A stretch of DNA of 64,000 bases from Purshia tridentata. Lineage: Eukaryota > Streptophyta > Magnoliopsida > Rosales > Rosaceae. The translations under genes and the position numbers were made by a program. Positions 15,900-28,033 of this stretch are shown here, piece by piece. The notes under the pieces were generated by a model, which was not told the origin of the DNA, ran no database searches, and worked only from the letters and a program-made list of their open reading frames with translations. The number at the start of each line of letters is the position of its first letter. Position 1 is the stretch's first letter. The DNA is taken from the NCBI GenBank assembly GCA_003254885.1, contig QANT01005076.1, positions 1 through 64,000 of the forward strand, given 5' to 3'.

Positions 15900-16720
15900 A
15901 TGTTGATTATTCCCAGCAAATACAACACTACAAAAGGCGTGGCTTTGCCATAACAGGCAACACTTGCAGCTTTGAGCTGCACGTGGCTTGCAATAATCAG
16001 AGGTGATCCGGTTCTTCCCATGGTTGGTTCGCTTTTGTGGATGACGAAAATTTGGTGATAACCCTCTTAACCCTTTTACCAGACGTACCATTAGCCTTCC
16101 ACCAGTAGCGGAAGTTCGACTGGATCCTGATGAAAATCACTATTACGTTACGAAAGTTGCATTGTCTGCAGACCCTTTTCTGTTTGTGGTCATCTATGCC
16201 TGGGCTGCAATAGCCCATATTAAGTCAGGTGATGATGCTTGGACTCATAAATATTCAAATTAAGGATCACTTTTGATGAGGTAATCTTTTATAAAGGCCA
16301 ACTCCATGTAAGCATAGTTAGACAACATGTTCCGCGTACTGGTGCCATGACATACCTTGTGGAATCGTCCGCGGGAGATCTACAGCTGGTTAGTAAGCTT
16401 AAGCATTGATGGTGTGCATTCTACGGTGCCTATGAGCTGAGCTTCAAGGTTTTTAAGCTGCTATGTGGTTCTGGGGTTGAGATAGAGAGTGTTGGAAATG
16501 GTGCTTTGTTTTTGGGTGTCAATCAATCCATGCAGGTTTTCACTTTAGACTTTCCGGTGTGTTATCCAAATTCCATATACTACACTCATGATTGTGTTGA
16601 GATTACCAGTCAATGTTGTCTTCAACTTGGAAAACTGATCATGGGAAAGCAGTACTGCTTGGATCGTTCCGAGAAGCAGCTGCCACCATCATTTTGGATT
16701 TTGCTTACCATGGTGTGAGA
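15900..16720 (+). pseudogene. Decayed DUF295 / F-box (SKIP23-like) gene fragment
   Basis: Translation in several plus-strand frames recovers pieces in the right order for a DUF295 F-box protein: SGSSHGWFAFVDDENLV (about 16015-16065), a KVALSADPFLFVVIYAWA piece (about 16150-16215), FDEVIFYKGQLHV then TYLVESSAGDLQLVS (about 16272-16400), and a final piece with GNGALFLGVNQSM, PNSIYYTHD (about 16495-16600). The frame changes and stops between the pieces mean no intact protein. The F-box itself is not visible. These genes form large, rapidly changing plant families, so a dead copy is unremarkable. Family assignment is from remembered motif patterns. Confidence 0.72.
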
Positions 16721-17835
16721 AGATGGTTCCATTTTTGTTCATCATTACCTGTTTGCATATGACAGAATAATTCATGCTCTATTTTTCATTTTGGATTCAA
16801 CTGTTACTAATAATATAGTACTCTTGATAATATTGTAGTCCTTGTGGAATTGGTACTGGTGACACAGATGGGACTCAAATTCATCAATCACATTTCATCA
16901 TTTAACTTAACCTAACAAATGTTTTCACATTGCAAGTGGCTTCCAAAACATATTCTTGAAATTATTCCTACTTCAGTTTGTGGCAATACTTCATTCTCAA
17001 TAGAAAAGAAAAAAACAGGAAGCAGTTATCAAATCCCAGAACTGCCACAGCAGCAGAGGATATAGAATGATTAAGGGACAAACAAAAGGATTATTTATAA
17101 TGTAGAAAAACATCTCACTACATTGACAGCTCATATGAAAGAAAAGGGGAGCACTAACTAAGCACCTACTTATATTGCAAAGAGTTCTAATTGATTAAGT
17201 AATTAATTTTTGGTGGGGACATGGTGTTCATTATAACACATTAATTGGACCCATTAGTTGAAGTCATTATATATATGTTTCATAATCAAACCAAACAAAC
17301 ATGCACATCTACTTTTAACTAAAGATGTAAAAATAATTTGTACAAAGCAAATCCAAAGTAGGCATCCAAAAATGATTGTGACATGCATTCTTAGACAAGA
17401 AGGTTCTTGATTTGACTATCGCATATACACCTTGTATCCTTGTTTGGGTTTCCCCACTAGCACAGAGAGAGAGAGGTTTGAGTAGAAAGCAAGCAACACA
17501 AAGGGGCAGAAAAAACCACACTTTCATTTTTTCCGATATCAAGCAAGCATATATTCCAGTTTTGCTGCAGCATGCAAAAATAATTAATGGGGCAAAAGAT
17601 GATCATATGCAAGCGGTGATGGAACAGGAACACTTCACCTTCCCATAAAATACGATTTCTCTCTTAGACCTTTTAATCCTTTTGGTATTCCTTCAGCCAC
17701 ACATCTCTAACGAAAGTGACTGAAAGTTGGACCGCTAGAGAATCAATCTAGCTTTATGGCCATTTGTCTATTCCATTGCTCTTTCTTTGGGCCATTCTAG
17801 GGAGCTCCAAGCCTGCTTAGGCTGCCCTCGCTCTT
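16721..17835. other. Intergenic upstream of X8-domain gene
   Basis: AT-rich sequence without a recognisable gene. A short GA run lies near 17464-17475. The end towards 17835 is the promoter side of the X8-domain gene. Confidence 0.5.
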
Positions 17836-17843
17836 TATAAAAG
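17836..17843 (+). promoter_or_regulatory. TATA box of the X8-domain gene
   Basis: A clean TATAAAAG lies 113 bp before the ATG at 17949 and is followed by a short leader beginning with a pyrimidine-rich patch. Transcription would start near 17865-17875. Confidence 0.6.
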
Positions 17844-17948
17844 CTCCCTCTGCATACCTGCTTGTAGTCTTTGAGTTTTGTGAGAATTGGAGCAAAGTAG
17901 AAGAAAGCTTAACTTGAAGTTTCTGGGTATTGTACTTGGAAGCTAGCC

Positions 17949-19308
17949 ATGGAAACAAGCAGAGACTGCACAAGAATTTGCATTATTTCTCTCTGTGTAA
18001 TTGTGGCAACTATTTCCTTCACTCAATGTGGTAAGCCTCTTCCTTGTAACCCACATTATATATACTGAGGCAGAGCATGAGAGCAGGGGAGTAAATTTTA
18101 TTATGATCATAATTGATTAATTAAGTGTATCAGTAAGCAAATATCACATAAATATATGTTAGTTGACAAGCTAGCCTATCTTTTGGCAGATGCAACAAGA
18201 TCAATGAGATTACTGGAACGTCCAAGTCCAACAAAACACAGAAGTCTGTTTCTCAGAACTGCAAAGAAATTGAAGCTAGTGAAGCGCATTGAATATTTGC
18301 CATTGGATTTAGATTCATCAAAGCAAAGCCAACAACCCTATGTGAGTTCACCATTTACATTGCCACCTTATGATTCACTAGCTCCAATAAATGCACCTCC
18401 ATTTTGTACATACCCACCCAATACTCCACAAACCCCCTCCACAACTGTTCCAACACCTGATGCCTTATCATCACCACCAGGTCCCTACCTTTACATTCCA
18501 CCTGTCCTGCCCATGCAAAGCCCACCTCCAGGCCCAACAAGCCCAACAGGCATTGTCCCGGGCCCACCAGAATCTATCTCCACCCCTATTCCTCCCGAAA
18601 CCGTTCCAGGCCCACCAGAGGCAATACCTAGTCCCACTATCTATGTCCCAAGCCCACCTGATTATGAGCCCAGCCCACCTGAATTTGTCCCAAGCCCACC
18701 CTCTACTGTTCCATCTCCTATTGGGCTTGTCCCAAGCCCACCTTTGTCTGTTCCATCTCCCACCGAGTTTCAACCAAGCCCAGTGTTCTTACCTCCGATT
18801 GTGTTCCCTCCACCAACAACGCCGCCAAGCCCAAAAACTAGCCCAACGATAGCCTTATGGTGCGTGGCTAAGCCGTCGGTGCCCGACCCAATCATTAAAG
18901 AAGCCATGAATTATGCTTGTGGATCTGGAGCAGATTGTGGGTCCATTCAGCCCAATGGGCCGTGCTTTGAGCCCAACTCATTGTTTGCCCATGCTTCCTA
19001 TGCCTACAATAGTTACTGGCAAAGAACTAGGGTTGGTGGTGGCACCTGTGATTTTGGAGGAACAGCCATGCTAGTCACTGTTGATCCAAGTAAGTTTACC
19101 AATATATAGTGCAGTATGCCATTACCTTTCTAGCCATTACCACATATAGAAACATAGTACAAGTGTAGAACCTTGTTTTGGCCCAACAATTATTTTTTAG
19201 TTAGTCCCATAACATTTCTATAAGGAATTTTAGTTTCAATAATACTAATCCATTATCTTTGGTGATGTCTCCACAGGTTATGATGGGTGCCGATTTGACT
19301 ACTTTTAA
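17949..19308 (+). CDS. Secreted proline-rich X8-domain (callose-binding type) protein
   Basis: Three exons: 17949-18030, 18190-19089 and 19277-19308, giving 337 residues. The N-terminus is a signal peptide, with CIISLCVIVATISF as its hydrophobic core. A long middle region (about residues 75-240) is rich in Pro, with repeated PSPP, PGPP and VPSP motifs like those of wall-associated proline-rich and extensin-like proteins. The C-terminal X8 domain starts ALWCVAKPSVPD and keeps six Cys, including CGSGADC, GPCFEPNS and GGTCDFGG, and ends YDGCRF. X8 domains bind beta-1,3-glucans such as callose; plasmodesmal PDCB proteins and glucanase tails carry them. The protein stops right after X8, so there is no GPI-anchor signal and a free cell-wall protein is likely. 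The intron placements at the signal peptide and in the last Cys block are usual for this family. Confidence 0.92.
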
Positions 19309-20589
19309 TCATAGGAGACCAAGATCATAATCACAAGGCAGACCTCTCTTCTTCTTTTTCTTTCCTTTTCAATTTATTCATACAAAAAGGTACCAAATTT
19401 CATATATGGTACCATAATTTGAAGAGGAATTTTGTAATTACAATGTAGCTTGCAGTGTTGAAATTCTTCTCTCTTTTGTGTAATGGATATGTCTCTTTCT
19501 CTGCATCTGTATGCATAATATACATGCATTGCAGAACATATTGTTAAAATTTTGCGTCAAACGACTCAAATTAATAAATGAAATCAACATTCACAAAAAG
19601 TATAGTATTTGTTGGATGTGCATGTATCTAGTACTATCATTTACAGAGTGTTGTGAATTTGAGTAGCACCATAAGAATGAAATGTGATGATTAATACACC
19701 CCTTACTCCTTCAGATGAATGTGTGTGACTTTTCTAAATTAAAAAACAGAGTCAGAAAGACCAACAAGGAAAAAGAGAGATAGACCATCAACCTTGTAGG
19801 CTCTTAAATTTGTTATGAGAAGACGGAGAGCAAACTTTTTAGGTTGAGAAGAACTGACACTCAACTGATAATGAGAAAGGCAAAGTTTGCTTTGCCAAAT
19901 CAGATTGAAACTTTGGCCAAAAAAAAAAAAATCAGATTGAAACAACAGGGTCTGCTTTTATTGGTGTCCCTACCATGACAACGTTGTCTATTATATATTA
20001 TCCCAAAACTTGGAAAGTCTTATGATGGGTTGATCTACTAGGACTAGGAGATCATTCTTATCTTCTATGAAATAATATATACTCCATATATCCATGGTGA
20101 TTCGGTGATCGACCACTTAAATTGAAGCACTTTCTTGCCCAATAATTTAGAAACCACACATTGTGATTAAAATAATGAAATAATGTAAACAACTTTGTAG
20201 AAAGAAAGATTACATAAAGTTCATACTTCATTAAAGAGGTTTCGACGGTCTTTTGATAAAAAAAAGAGGAGATTTTATGTTTTAATTCCTTTTTTTTTTA
20301 AATAAAGAAAAAAAACAGTGAATTTTACCTCCATCCATGTACTAGAAAAAGTAAAGGAAAAAGAGTTGAAGTTGATCTTTAAAAAAGCAACTTGATTTCC
20401 ACGCGGCTACAAGCACCCGCCCCACAGCCAAGCAAGAAATTTGGACGTTTCCCTCCATATTTTACCCAACTCCTCACTTCCGCTCGAAGACAACTAAACG
20501 AAGTAGAAACCACCCAAAACCCTGAACCCCACTCCTTAACTTCCCAGCTCTCACTCTGTCTTGGCGGCGCCGCCATCACCACCACCACA
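19309..20589. other. Intergenic between X8-domain gene and IMPDH
   Basis: It holds the X8 gene's 3' untranslated region to about 19560, then AT-rich sequence with A and T runs near 19918-19932 and 20287-20315, and finally the GC-richer IMPDH leader from about 20400. No further gene seen. Confidence 0.5.
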
Positions 20590-23463
20590 ATGTCAGTCAT
20601 CGAAGACGGGTTCTCCTCCGACCGGCTCTTCAACCAGGGCTACTCCTACACCTACGATGACGTCATCTTCCTCCCTCACTACATCGACTTTCCCACCGAC
20701 GCCGTCAACCTCTCCACCAGCCTCAGCCGCCGCATCTCCCTTTCTATCCCCTGCGTCTCTTCCCCCATGGACACCGTCACCGAGGCCCACATGGCCATCT
20801 CCATGGCTGCTCTCGGCGGCATCGGCATCGTCCACTCCAACACCACCCCCTCCGAACAAGCCTCCGCCGTCCGATCCGTCAAGTCCCGCCGCGTCCCCCT
20901 CCTCTCCAACCCCGTCTTCAAATCTCCAGACGATCGCATCCAATACGACGACGTCTTCGACACTTACAATCCTTACGTTTTGGTCACCGAGACCGGAAGC
21001 CCCAATTCGAAGATTTTGGGGTACGTGGCGAGCCGGGATTGGGTCAAACTGGAGGATAAGGAGGTGAAGATTTACGATTACATGGTGAGCTGTTCGGACT
21101 TCAGTGTGCCGTGGAGTTACGATTTGGGGAGGATTGGGGAATATATGGAGGAGAAAGGGCGGGATGTGGTGACGACTGTGAAGGGTGATGAGGTTGTCGA
21201 CGTGGTGGCGAAGGAGGAGGTGGAGCGGCTTCGGGGGTACCCGAAATTGGGGGTGGGGACGGTGGGGCCCGACGGGGCGTGGCGGGTCGGTGCGGCGATA
21301 GGGACGAGGGAGCAGGATAAGGATAGGCTGGAGGCGTTGGTGAAGGCAGGGGTTGATGTGGTGGTGTTGGATAGCTCTCAGGGGAACTCTGTTTATCAGA
21401 TTGAGATGATCAAGTATGTGAAGAGAATGTACTCGCATTTGGATGTGGTGGGCGGGAATGTGGTGACGGTGAGTCAGGCCCAGAATTTGATTCAGGCTGG
21501 TGTTGATGGGTTGAGGGTTGGAATGGGATCTGGGTCAATTTGTACCACTCAGGAGGTCTGCGCCGTCGGCCGCGGACAGGTATAAAAATGCCTTCTTTTT
21601 GTGTTTTTAGATTGGGTTATGATTGATGGTGGTTTTGTAGATTTTGGAGGTGAATGGATTCGAAGTTATGGCTTATGGGATGTGTGTTGTTTGGTTAAAT
21701 TACTTGAATTTCACTATATACTGAATTAAAGAAATGTACCTATCAAATGGGTGCCTTACTCTCTTGCTATCAGATCCTTGGAAACATTGAACTTAGAAGA
21801 CAAAGGTTTCACTTTACCTTATGGTTGTGAAAACCCTGTAGTTGACTAAATCAGTGAAATAGTCTGTAAAATGCAACACTATATAATACCATTGGGAACT
21901 TTTTAAGACTGAGTTTGACAGTGTCATTCTTAAGGGATGCTGACAGTGATACCATTTTATACTCAAAGTTGATTTGTTTTGGTTATATGCTTCAGGCGAC
22001 TGCTGTTTACAAGGTTGCATCTATTGCTTCACAAAGTGGTGTGCCTGTCATTGCTGATGGTGGAATTTCCAATTCAGGACACATTGTCAAGGCTTTGGTC
22101 CTTGGAGGTTCTACTGTCATGATGGGAAGCTTCTTAGCTGGAAGCACTGAGGCTCCTGGGGTTTATGAGTATCAGGTATGTCAGAGATGTTACACATCTT
22201 TCATTTCTAAATCGGATATACTGCCCACACCGTCAAATAGAATTGTTAGTTTTACACCTCTTGCACCTTGTATGTGTTTTATCTGAATAGATGTCATCTA
22301 TTTCATTGATGGTTTTTGGAGAGGTTGAAGGAGTTTATTATGTAGGATTGCACAATATTAGAATCGTGGCTGTAGCTGGTAAAGAAACTTAGCTAGAAGA
22401 TGTGTCAGCATGCTTAACCGGTACCGACAAAAGCATTGTTTCTGAAATATGAGTAATTTCATTTTTTCTGTATCAGAATGGTCGACGGGTCAAAAAATAT
22501 CGAGGCATGGGCTCTCTTGAAGCAATGACAAAAGGGAGCGATCAAAGGTACTTGGGTGATACAGCTAAGCTGAAAATTGCACAGGGGGTGGTTGGGGCAG
22601 TTGCAGACAAAGGTTCTGTTTTGAAGTTCATACCTTACTCAATGCAAGCGGTGAAACAAGGTTTCCAAGATCTTGGTGCCTCTTCTCTGCAGTCTGCTCA
22701 TGACCTCTTAAGATCAAGCATTTTAAGGCTAGAGGTACAGCAACCATTTTCCATACGTTTTTGTGTTATTCATGGCATTATTATCAAGGAAGTCATTTGC
22801 TCTCTATGCTTGAATTGGAAACCGTGTTGTAGTTGATGATTCTTGCAATAACTTACTCTACCCTGTTCCGTTATCTGTTGTATTCTAGTTCATCACTTTC
22901 AAGGGAAAGCTACCAATAAAAGTGGGGAAGAAGCCCTATTAATCAATAATATTGATAGAGTGTCACTCATATACCAACAGAAAATATTTAGTTGTAGAAC
23001 AGATATACGTGTTAAAAATCTATATATTTGGGTGATTCTTTGTGCCATTAACAGCCATCTCATAACTTTACATCCCTTTAGGTATTTGCGATGGATTATA
23101 GACTAGTGCAATTGCATTCTAAAAGTGTTCCTCTTAATTCCATTGCTAGTCCTAGTCAGATTCCCAATAGATAGCTTATATTCTTTATTTGTTATCCTTA
23201 GAAGTTTTAGCAGTTGCCTAAACTGGTTCTAGGTTAGTTCTGGAGTAGCCTAGTTTTCTTGCTACATCTATTTAATCATAGGAAAGTGCAAACCATGACC
23301 ATGATTACCTTGCGACAGGTGTTATGGTGGTATTATTAAGAAGTAATGTGGTTTTATCATGAGTTGATGATGCATTTTATTGTGCATGCAGGTAAGAACC
23401 GGAGCAGCACAAGTGGAAGGTGGAGTACATGGACTGGTTGCTTATGAGAAGAAATCATTTTGA
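20590..23463 (+). CDS. IMPDH: Inosine-5'-monophosphate dehydrogenase (IMPDH)
   Basis: Four exons: 20590-21579, 21996-22175, 22477-22734 and 23392-23463, giving 499 residues, the plant IMPDH length. The enzyme oxidises IMP to XMP with NAD+, the committed step of guanine nucleotide synthesis, in the cytosol. Evidence: start block [20 protein letters not shown], the CBS-containing insert (about residues 115-225), the NAD/IMP block [17 protein letters not shown], the catalytic loop [10 protein letters not shown] with Cys about 318, then [36 protein letters not shown] and EGGVHGLV. Exon 1 carries two thirds of the protein and is strikingly C/G-rich in its first half compared with its surroundings, which creates long but meaningless frames on the other strand. 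A stray copy of the last exon occurs at 31797-31905. Confidence 0.97.
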
Positions 23464-23869
23464 TGATTATGTCTCTCTCTCTCTCTCTTCAGCCTGGTCC
23501 ATTCTTGCAACCAAAATCGCCAATAGAGCATGAGTGGCAATCTAGTATGTGGCAATCTAGTATCGAGCCTGTCAAACAAACTGGTACAAGTTTTGCAAGA
23601 CTCTGTTGTTGAGCAGCTAGCGATGGGAAATTTTGGTCTCAAATGGTTCTCCAGCTGTATTTGTTGGTGGTCATGAGAGCTTCTTCCATCTGTCTGTATT
23701 TGTTTGATTGTGCACTTCAAGTGGAATATATGTTATAGTTCGTTTGCTCTATCAAGTACTTTTGTTTATCATTCCGAGAAGATGAACAGACTTCATTTTC
23801 GAAGGTTTTAAGATTTATATTTTATATCATTGAATTTTATTATTTTATCATTAAATATTAAACCATATA
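23464..23869. other. IMPDH 3' untranslated region and AT-rich flank
   Basis: A CT repeat near 23472-23488 follows the stop codon and the sequence then resembles an ordinary 3' untranslated region to about 23760. The last 100 bp is AT-rich up to the inverted-end element at 23870. Confidence 0.5.
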
Positions 23870-25141
23870 GGAGTTAAATTTCGAAATTTTTGGTGAAATT
23901 TTGCCGAAAATTTCATTTTTGGGAGGTATGGAAATTTTAAAACCCTTTCTTCTAAATTTCGTATAAATTTCGAAAATTTCGCCAAAATTTTTGAAATTTT
24001 CGGAAATTTTCGAATTCTATTCAAACCCTAAAAATCAAAATTAAAATTACACAAAATTGGCATATTAAACTTTAGGGGAATGAAAGCCTATAGTGAGGGA
24101 AAAAAACCCATAAAAAAAAAAGTGATCGGAGTTCGGAGGTGGCCGGAATTGGCAAAAGAAATTGGCGGTGGCAATCTTCAATTTTGCAATTTTGGAAGCA
24201 CATGGTGGCTGGCCGGCGTGGAGGAAGGGAAGGAGAAGATGGCTAGTGTCTGGGCCTTTCGCTGGTGGCCTTGGGTTGATCGGAAGGCATGCTTGGTGGC
24301 TGGACACGGTGGTGGTTGTTGTGTGTGGAAGGAAGAAAAAAAAAAAGATGGGAAAGAGAGGTGAGAGTCACGGGCAGGGAGGAGAGAGGAAAAGAAAAAA
24401 AAAAGGAAAGAGAGTGGGTCACTTTCACGGGCAGCCTGGGCAGGGGAGAGATAAAGAAAAAAATGGAGGAAAAGAAAAAAAAGGAAGGAAAGAAAAAAAG
24501 GGAAGAAAAGAAAAAAAGGAAGGAAAAGAAAGGGAAGAAAAAAAGAAAAAAAAGGAAAGAAAAGAAAAAAATTTAAAATTAATTGGAATTTGATCGTTTG
24601 AGACATTTAGACAATTGAAAAAAAAAAATTTGGGGTTTCGTTTGAGATTTTGTTTAGTCTTTTAGCTTTGAGTTTCACTTAATCTTTACTTTTGAGGTTT
24701 CATTTGGTTTTTGGTTTTAGAGTTTCGTTTTGTTGTTTTTAAATCCTAAACTCTTACAAATTTCTATACCAAAAAATAATTAAAAATAAAAGACCTAAAT
24801 CTCTAATATCTTATACATTATCCAAAAACTATAAAATATAAATAATATACTAATTTCATTTATTAATTATACTAATTTTATTTAACTGTATTTGTCACCA
24901 GCGTGCATTATAATCACTTTAACATATGAAACCTATTATAAAATTTAATTTCTTCAATATTTTTTTTATCAGTATAGTAGATTATATGTTAAATAAACTT
25001 ATAGTAAAGTTTCATTTAAAATTTCGGTATTTTAATAGTAATTTCCGTCATTTCTATTAAAACCCTAGCAAAATCTAAATTTTTTCAAAATTTTCGTCGA
25101 AACTTCTATCGAAAATTTCTACAGAACCAAAATTTAACTCC
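23870..25141. mobile_element. Non-autonomous inverted-end element, copy A
   Basis: The element runs from GGAGTTAAATTT to AAATTTAACTCC, a 12-bp perfect inverted pair, with further loosely matching AAATTTTCG-rich sequence inside. A second copy at 30342-31783 matches it along nearly its whole length. The interior has a GC-richer block (about 24100-24320, with GGTGGCCGGAATTGGC and GAGAAGATGGC), then a long purine run of GAAAAA/GGAA units (about 24330-24570), then an AT-rich right end. The long frames inside (for example 24162-24593) are purine-run artefacts with no domain; no transposase is seen. Flanking TA dinucleotides could be a target duplication for this copy, but copy B does not clearly share that, so the superfamily stays open. 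Confidence 0.7.
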
Positions 25142-25586
25142 TAATGTAGAAGATTAATTAAAATATTCTTTATAAAAGTACACAGCCCATATTAAAAGTA
25201 AAGGTAGAATCTAGTATACTGACCATCCCATATGAGGACTCCATGAATAACCATTGAAATTTATACGATCACGACAGAGGCTAGGCAGGTCTACCCGCTA
25301 TTCTCACCATTAACTCGGACGTCATTGCTGACCAAATCACTTGTTCATTAACACTGCCAAATTTTTAATAACCATAATGTTATATGTATTACATTTTTTT
25401 TGGGAAGATGCATGTAGTTCTACACGAAATGCATCCCTCTCTATGGTTGATGCATCTGTCATTTTGTCCTTTATACCAACTTATTAGAATATGATCTATC
25501 TTACCAAGTTTATTAGTGTTTTTGGTATTAGTATCTAATTTACTATTATTTGTTTTTATTATACCAATGTCAAAATTTTTAATAAA
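25142..25586. other. AT-rich intergenic between element A and duplicated unit
   Basis: No gene or clear repeat recognised. A short T run lies near 25393-25401. Confidence 0.4.
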
Positions 25587-25977
25587 GTGCTTATATTTTC
25601 ACTCATGTATCGTATTTTCTCACTCGCTTTATTCGTACACTCCTTATTAGATTTAAAAATATATGAAATTATTATTCCTATTTCTCGTTATTTCTATAAT
25701 GCTCCACCCAATAAACATCACACTCTCTTAAATTATCATCTCAACCACCCATCTTTTTTTATAATTTATTTCTTTCATAAACTCTGCTTCTACTCTCTCT
25801 CCAAATTTAAAATTGATGGCACTATTTGATTTGAATTGGTAATAAAAGCTCAATCCCAATATGGACATCCTTGACTATTTGGCACATGCAATTGTATGCA
25901 TTTATGTGTGTTCACATGCATTATATTATATATAAATAAGGAGGATCGAAGAATGAAAACTTATATGATATGATAAA

Positions 25978-26370
25978 ATGGTCCTTCACAAGCACTCCTT
26001 CTCCTTCATCATTCTATTGCTTTTCTTGTCATCATCCAATATTATTACATTACTAGTTGAATTTGCGAGCTCCCCACAATATGCCAATATTGCTACCACT
26101 CAACTACCTCCTTCCCAAAGTCCAAAAACCAGTTCGTCTCTCCTTCCCCATACATACTACACAATATTCAATTAGTATATAATAACTGGATCACGTACTA
26201 TATTAATTAGTATACTATATGTATATACTCTAAATTGATCATTAATTAAAGATTTTTTTTTAATTATTATTACTGCAGAAAAGAAGATTAGGCAGCTACT
26301 TGTTAAAAGGGGAGCACCCATACTCAGTCCTTCGCCTCAAGCTTCTCCTAGTGGTACAGATATGGTTTAA
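25978..26370 (+). CDS. Putative small secreted peptide precursor, copy 1
   Basis: I do not recognise this gene. Model: exon 1 at 25978-26131, exon 2 at 26279-26370, 81 residues. The start MVLHKHSFSFIILLLFLSSS is a convincing signal peptide; then comes a Pro/Ser/Thr-rich stretch (QLPPSQSPKT) followed after the intron by a basic patch (KKKIRQLLVKR) and a short tail, GAPILSPSPQASPSG. Signal peptide, variable middle, basic cleavage-like site and short Pro-rich tail is the general plan of plant peptide-hormone precursors, but the tail does not match CLE, CEP, IDA, RGF or PSY motifs I know. A second intron is possible: donor after 26353, acceptor before 26515, changing the end to SPSVRPGLHA with a stop at 26537. 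The paralogue at 28610 keeps frame, signal peptide and both splice contexts, which supports a real gene. Confidence 0.55.
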
Positions 26371-26751
26371 ATTTGATTTAATTTCCTACTTACTACTCAA
26401 ATTAACATGATATATTATTACCAACAGGGAGAGCCACCATCATTTAATTTTTATTTTTAGTCCATTAATATATGTATATATTAATTAATATTTGTTAATT
26501 TATTGTTATTCCAGTCCGTCCAGGTTTACACGCATGATGCAGGAATATTTGGCATACGGCATTGATCACGATCATTGATGATGATGGGGTATATATACTT
26601 ATACCCATCAAATCTGTATATGTATAATATATGATCATGAATAAGTTTACATGTACCAAATGAGAACTTCACCTTCATTGTTATTTCTCAAGTTTTAATG
26701 AATAAATGATCGATCGATGTCGAATTTCATCCTACATTCACCTTGCCACCA

Positions 26752-26755
<4 letters not shown>

Positions 26756-26828
<73 letters not shown>

Positions 26829-26829
26829 N
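26756..26829. repeat. Long poly-T tract ending in an unresolved base
   Basis: About 73 T in a row, then N at 26829. It looks like a homopolymer where two assembled pieces were joined, so the true length is unknown. It could also be the reverse-strand tail of an inserted retroposon, but no recognisable body is attached. Confidence 0.7.
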
Positions 26830-27130
26830 TTAATATAGAAAGAGGGTTTTAGGCTTTTAGCCAAGCGGCCCAAGCTCAGTTCATCAGTGTGGTGCTCTTT
26901 TCATAGCCCTTAATTCAAAGAAATGAAACATTATATGATTAATTATCTTAAATAATTGGGTAATGTAGGTCAAAATGAAAAAAAACTTAACCTACACTTC
27001 ATTTGGCCAAGCAATTAATTGAGACTTGATGTATTCCACACCAAGCAACCATTAATGAGTCATTGACTGACAAAATCACTTGGACATGAAAAGTCTCATA
27101 ACAAATTTGATGTGTGATCATAATAATACC

Positions 27131-27739
27131 ACGTACATAGACCTTCCCCGCTTTGTATGATATATAAATTTTTTTTTTGGCCTCTCGCTTTGTATGATAT
27201 TTACATGCCCGCAATACTCCGTTGTATGCCAAATTAATGAAGTATTAATTAATTAAAACATGTGTTTTTTAATTTCCTTATATGGAAATGGAGAAACCAA
27301 ATTAAGCTAATACATGCACTACATATGATAATTAAATTAGAAATTAATCCCATATTTTGCTTCAACGACTTCAACTTATGACAATTAATTGACAGGCCCC
27401 TAATTTCCTTCCCTAGCCGCTACCTCAGTCCTGACCATATATTAAGGAGCCAGGAAATTGCATTAACTTAGAGACGAAAATTACATTCACAGCTTTTGAC
27501 TTTCTTAATGCATGCAATACTACGTTGTTGTATGCAGTATCCCAAATTATTAGTTAAATTATGTTTTCTTAATTTTCTTAGGTACATTATAAGGTAATAG
27601 AGCAGCTAATTAAACTAAAACTTATGTACCAGATTGATAAAAAGGTTAACAAGGCCTGCGCTGTTTACTTCTTTCCTTAATAATATTCCTAATGCTATTC
27701 TTCTCATCATCCAATCTCTCTATATCTCTATGAATCTAT
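27131..27739. other. Spacer between the two duplicated units
   Basis: AT-rich, no gene. Part of it (about 27370-27400, with ATGACAATTAATTGACAGGCCCC) matches a piece inside unit 2 at about 30170-30195, so the duplication boundaries have been rearranged. Confidence 0.4.
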
Positions 27740-28033
27740 ACTCTCATATACAGATATTTAATGTTTATTGTCGTATTTATTCAGTTGTCTTATTCGTACA
27801 CTCCTTATTAGATTTAAGAAGATATGAGAGTATTATTTCTATCTCTCATTATTCCTATATATATAATGCCCCACCCACTAAACATCACACCCTCTTAAAC
27901 TATCATCTCAACCACCCATTTTTTTCATAGTTTCTTTTGCTTCATAAACCCTACTTAATTACTCTCTCACCAAATTTAAAATCGATAATACTATTTGATT
28001 TGAATTGGTAATAAAAGCCCAATCCCAATATGG

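Larger units (their letters stand above)
25587..27130. repeat. Tandem segmental duplication, unit 1
   Basis: This unit is matched by unit 2 at about 27740-30335, in the same orientation and order. Shared landmarks are the leader block (TATTCGTACACTCCTTATTAG at 25633 and 27796), the peptide gene, the TTTACACGCATG block, and a downstream block with CCATTAATGAGTCATTGACTG (27049) matching CACATTAATGAGTGATTGACTG (about 30262). Unit 1 has a poly-T run (26756-26828) that unit 2 lacks. Unit 2 has an extra ~400-bp insertion and a hairpin element. Confidence 0.75.

Noticed and set aside
18471-18773. Trp/Gly-rich open frame antisense to the X8-domain gene
   Set aside because: It is the mirror of the Pro-rich repeats of the sense gene, with no independent support.
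20593-21438. 281-codon open frame on the minus strand
   Set aside because: It lies entirely within IMPDH exon 1 and comes from its C/G-biased codons; the product is low in complexity and has no domain.
23860-25150. LTR retroelement or solo LTR reading of the repeated element
   Set aside because: Ends are inverted (GGAGTT/AACTCC), not direct TG..CA repeats, and no primer-binding site or coding remains are visible.
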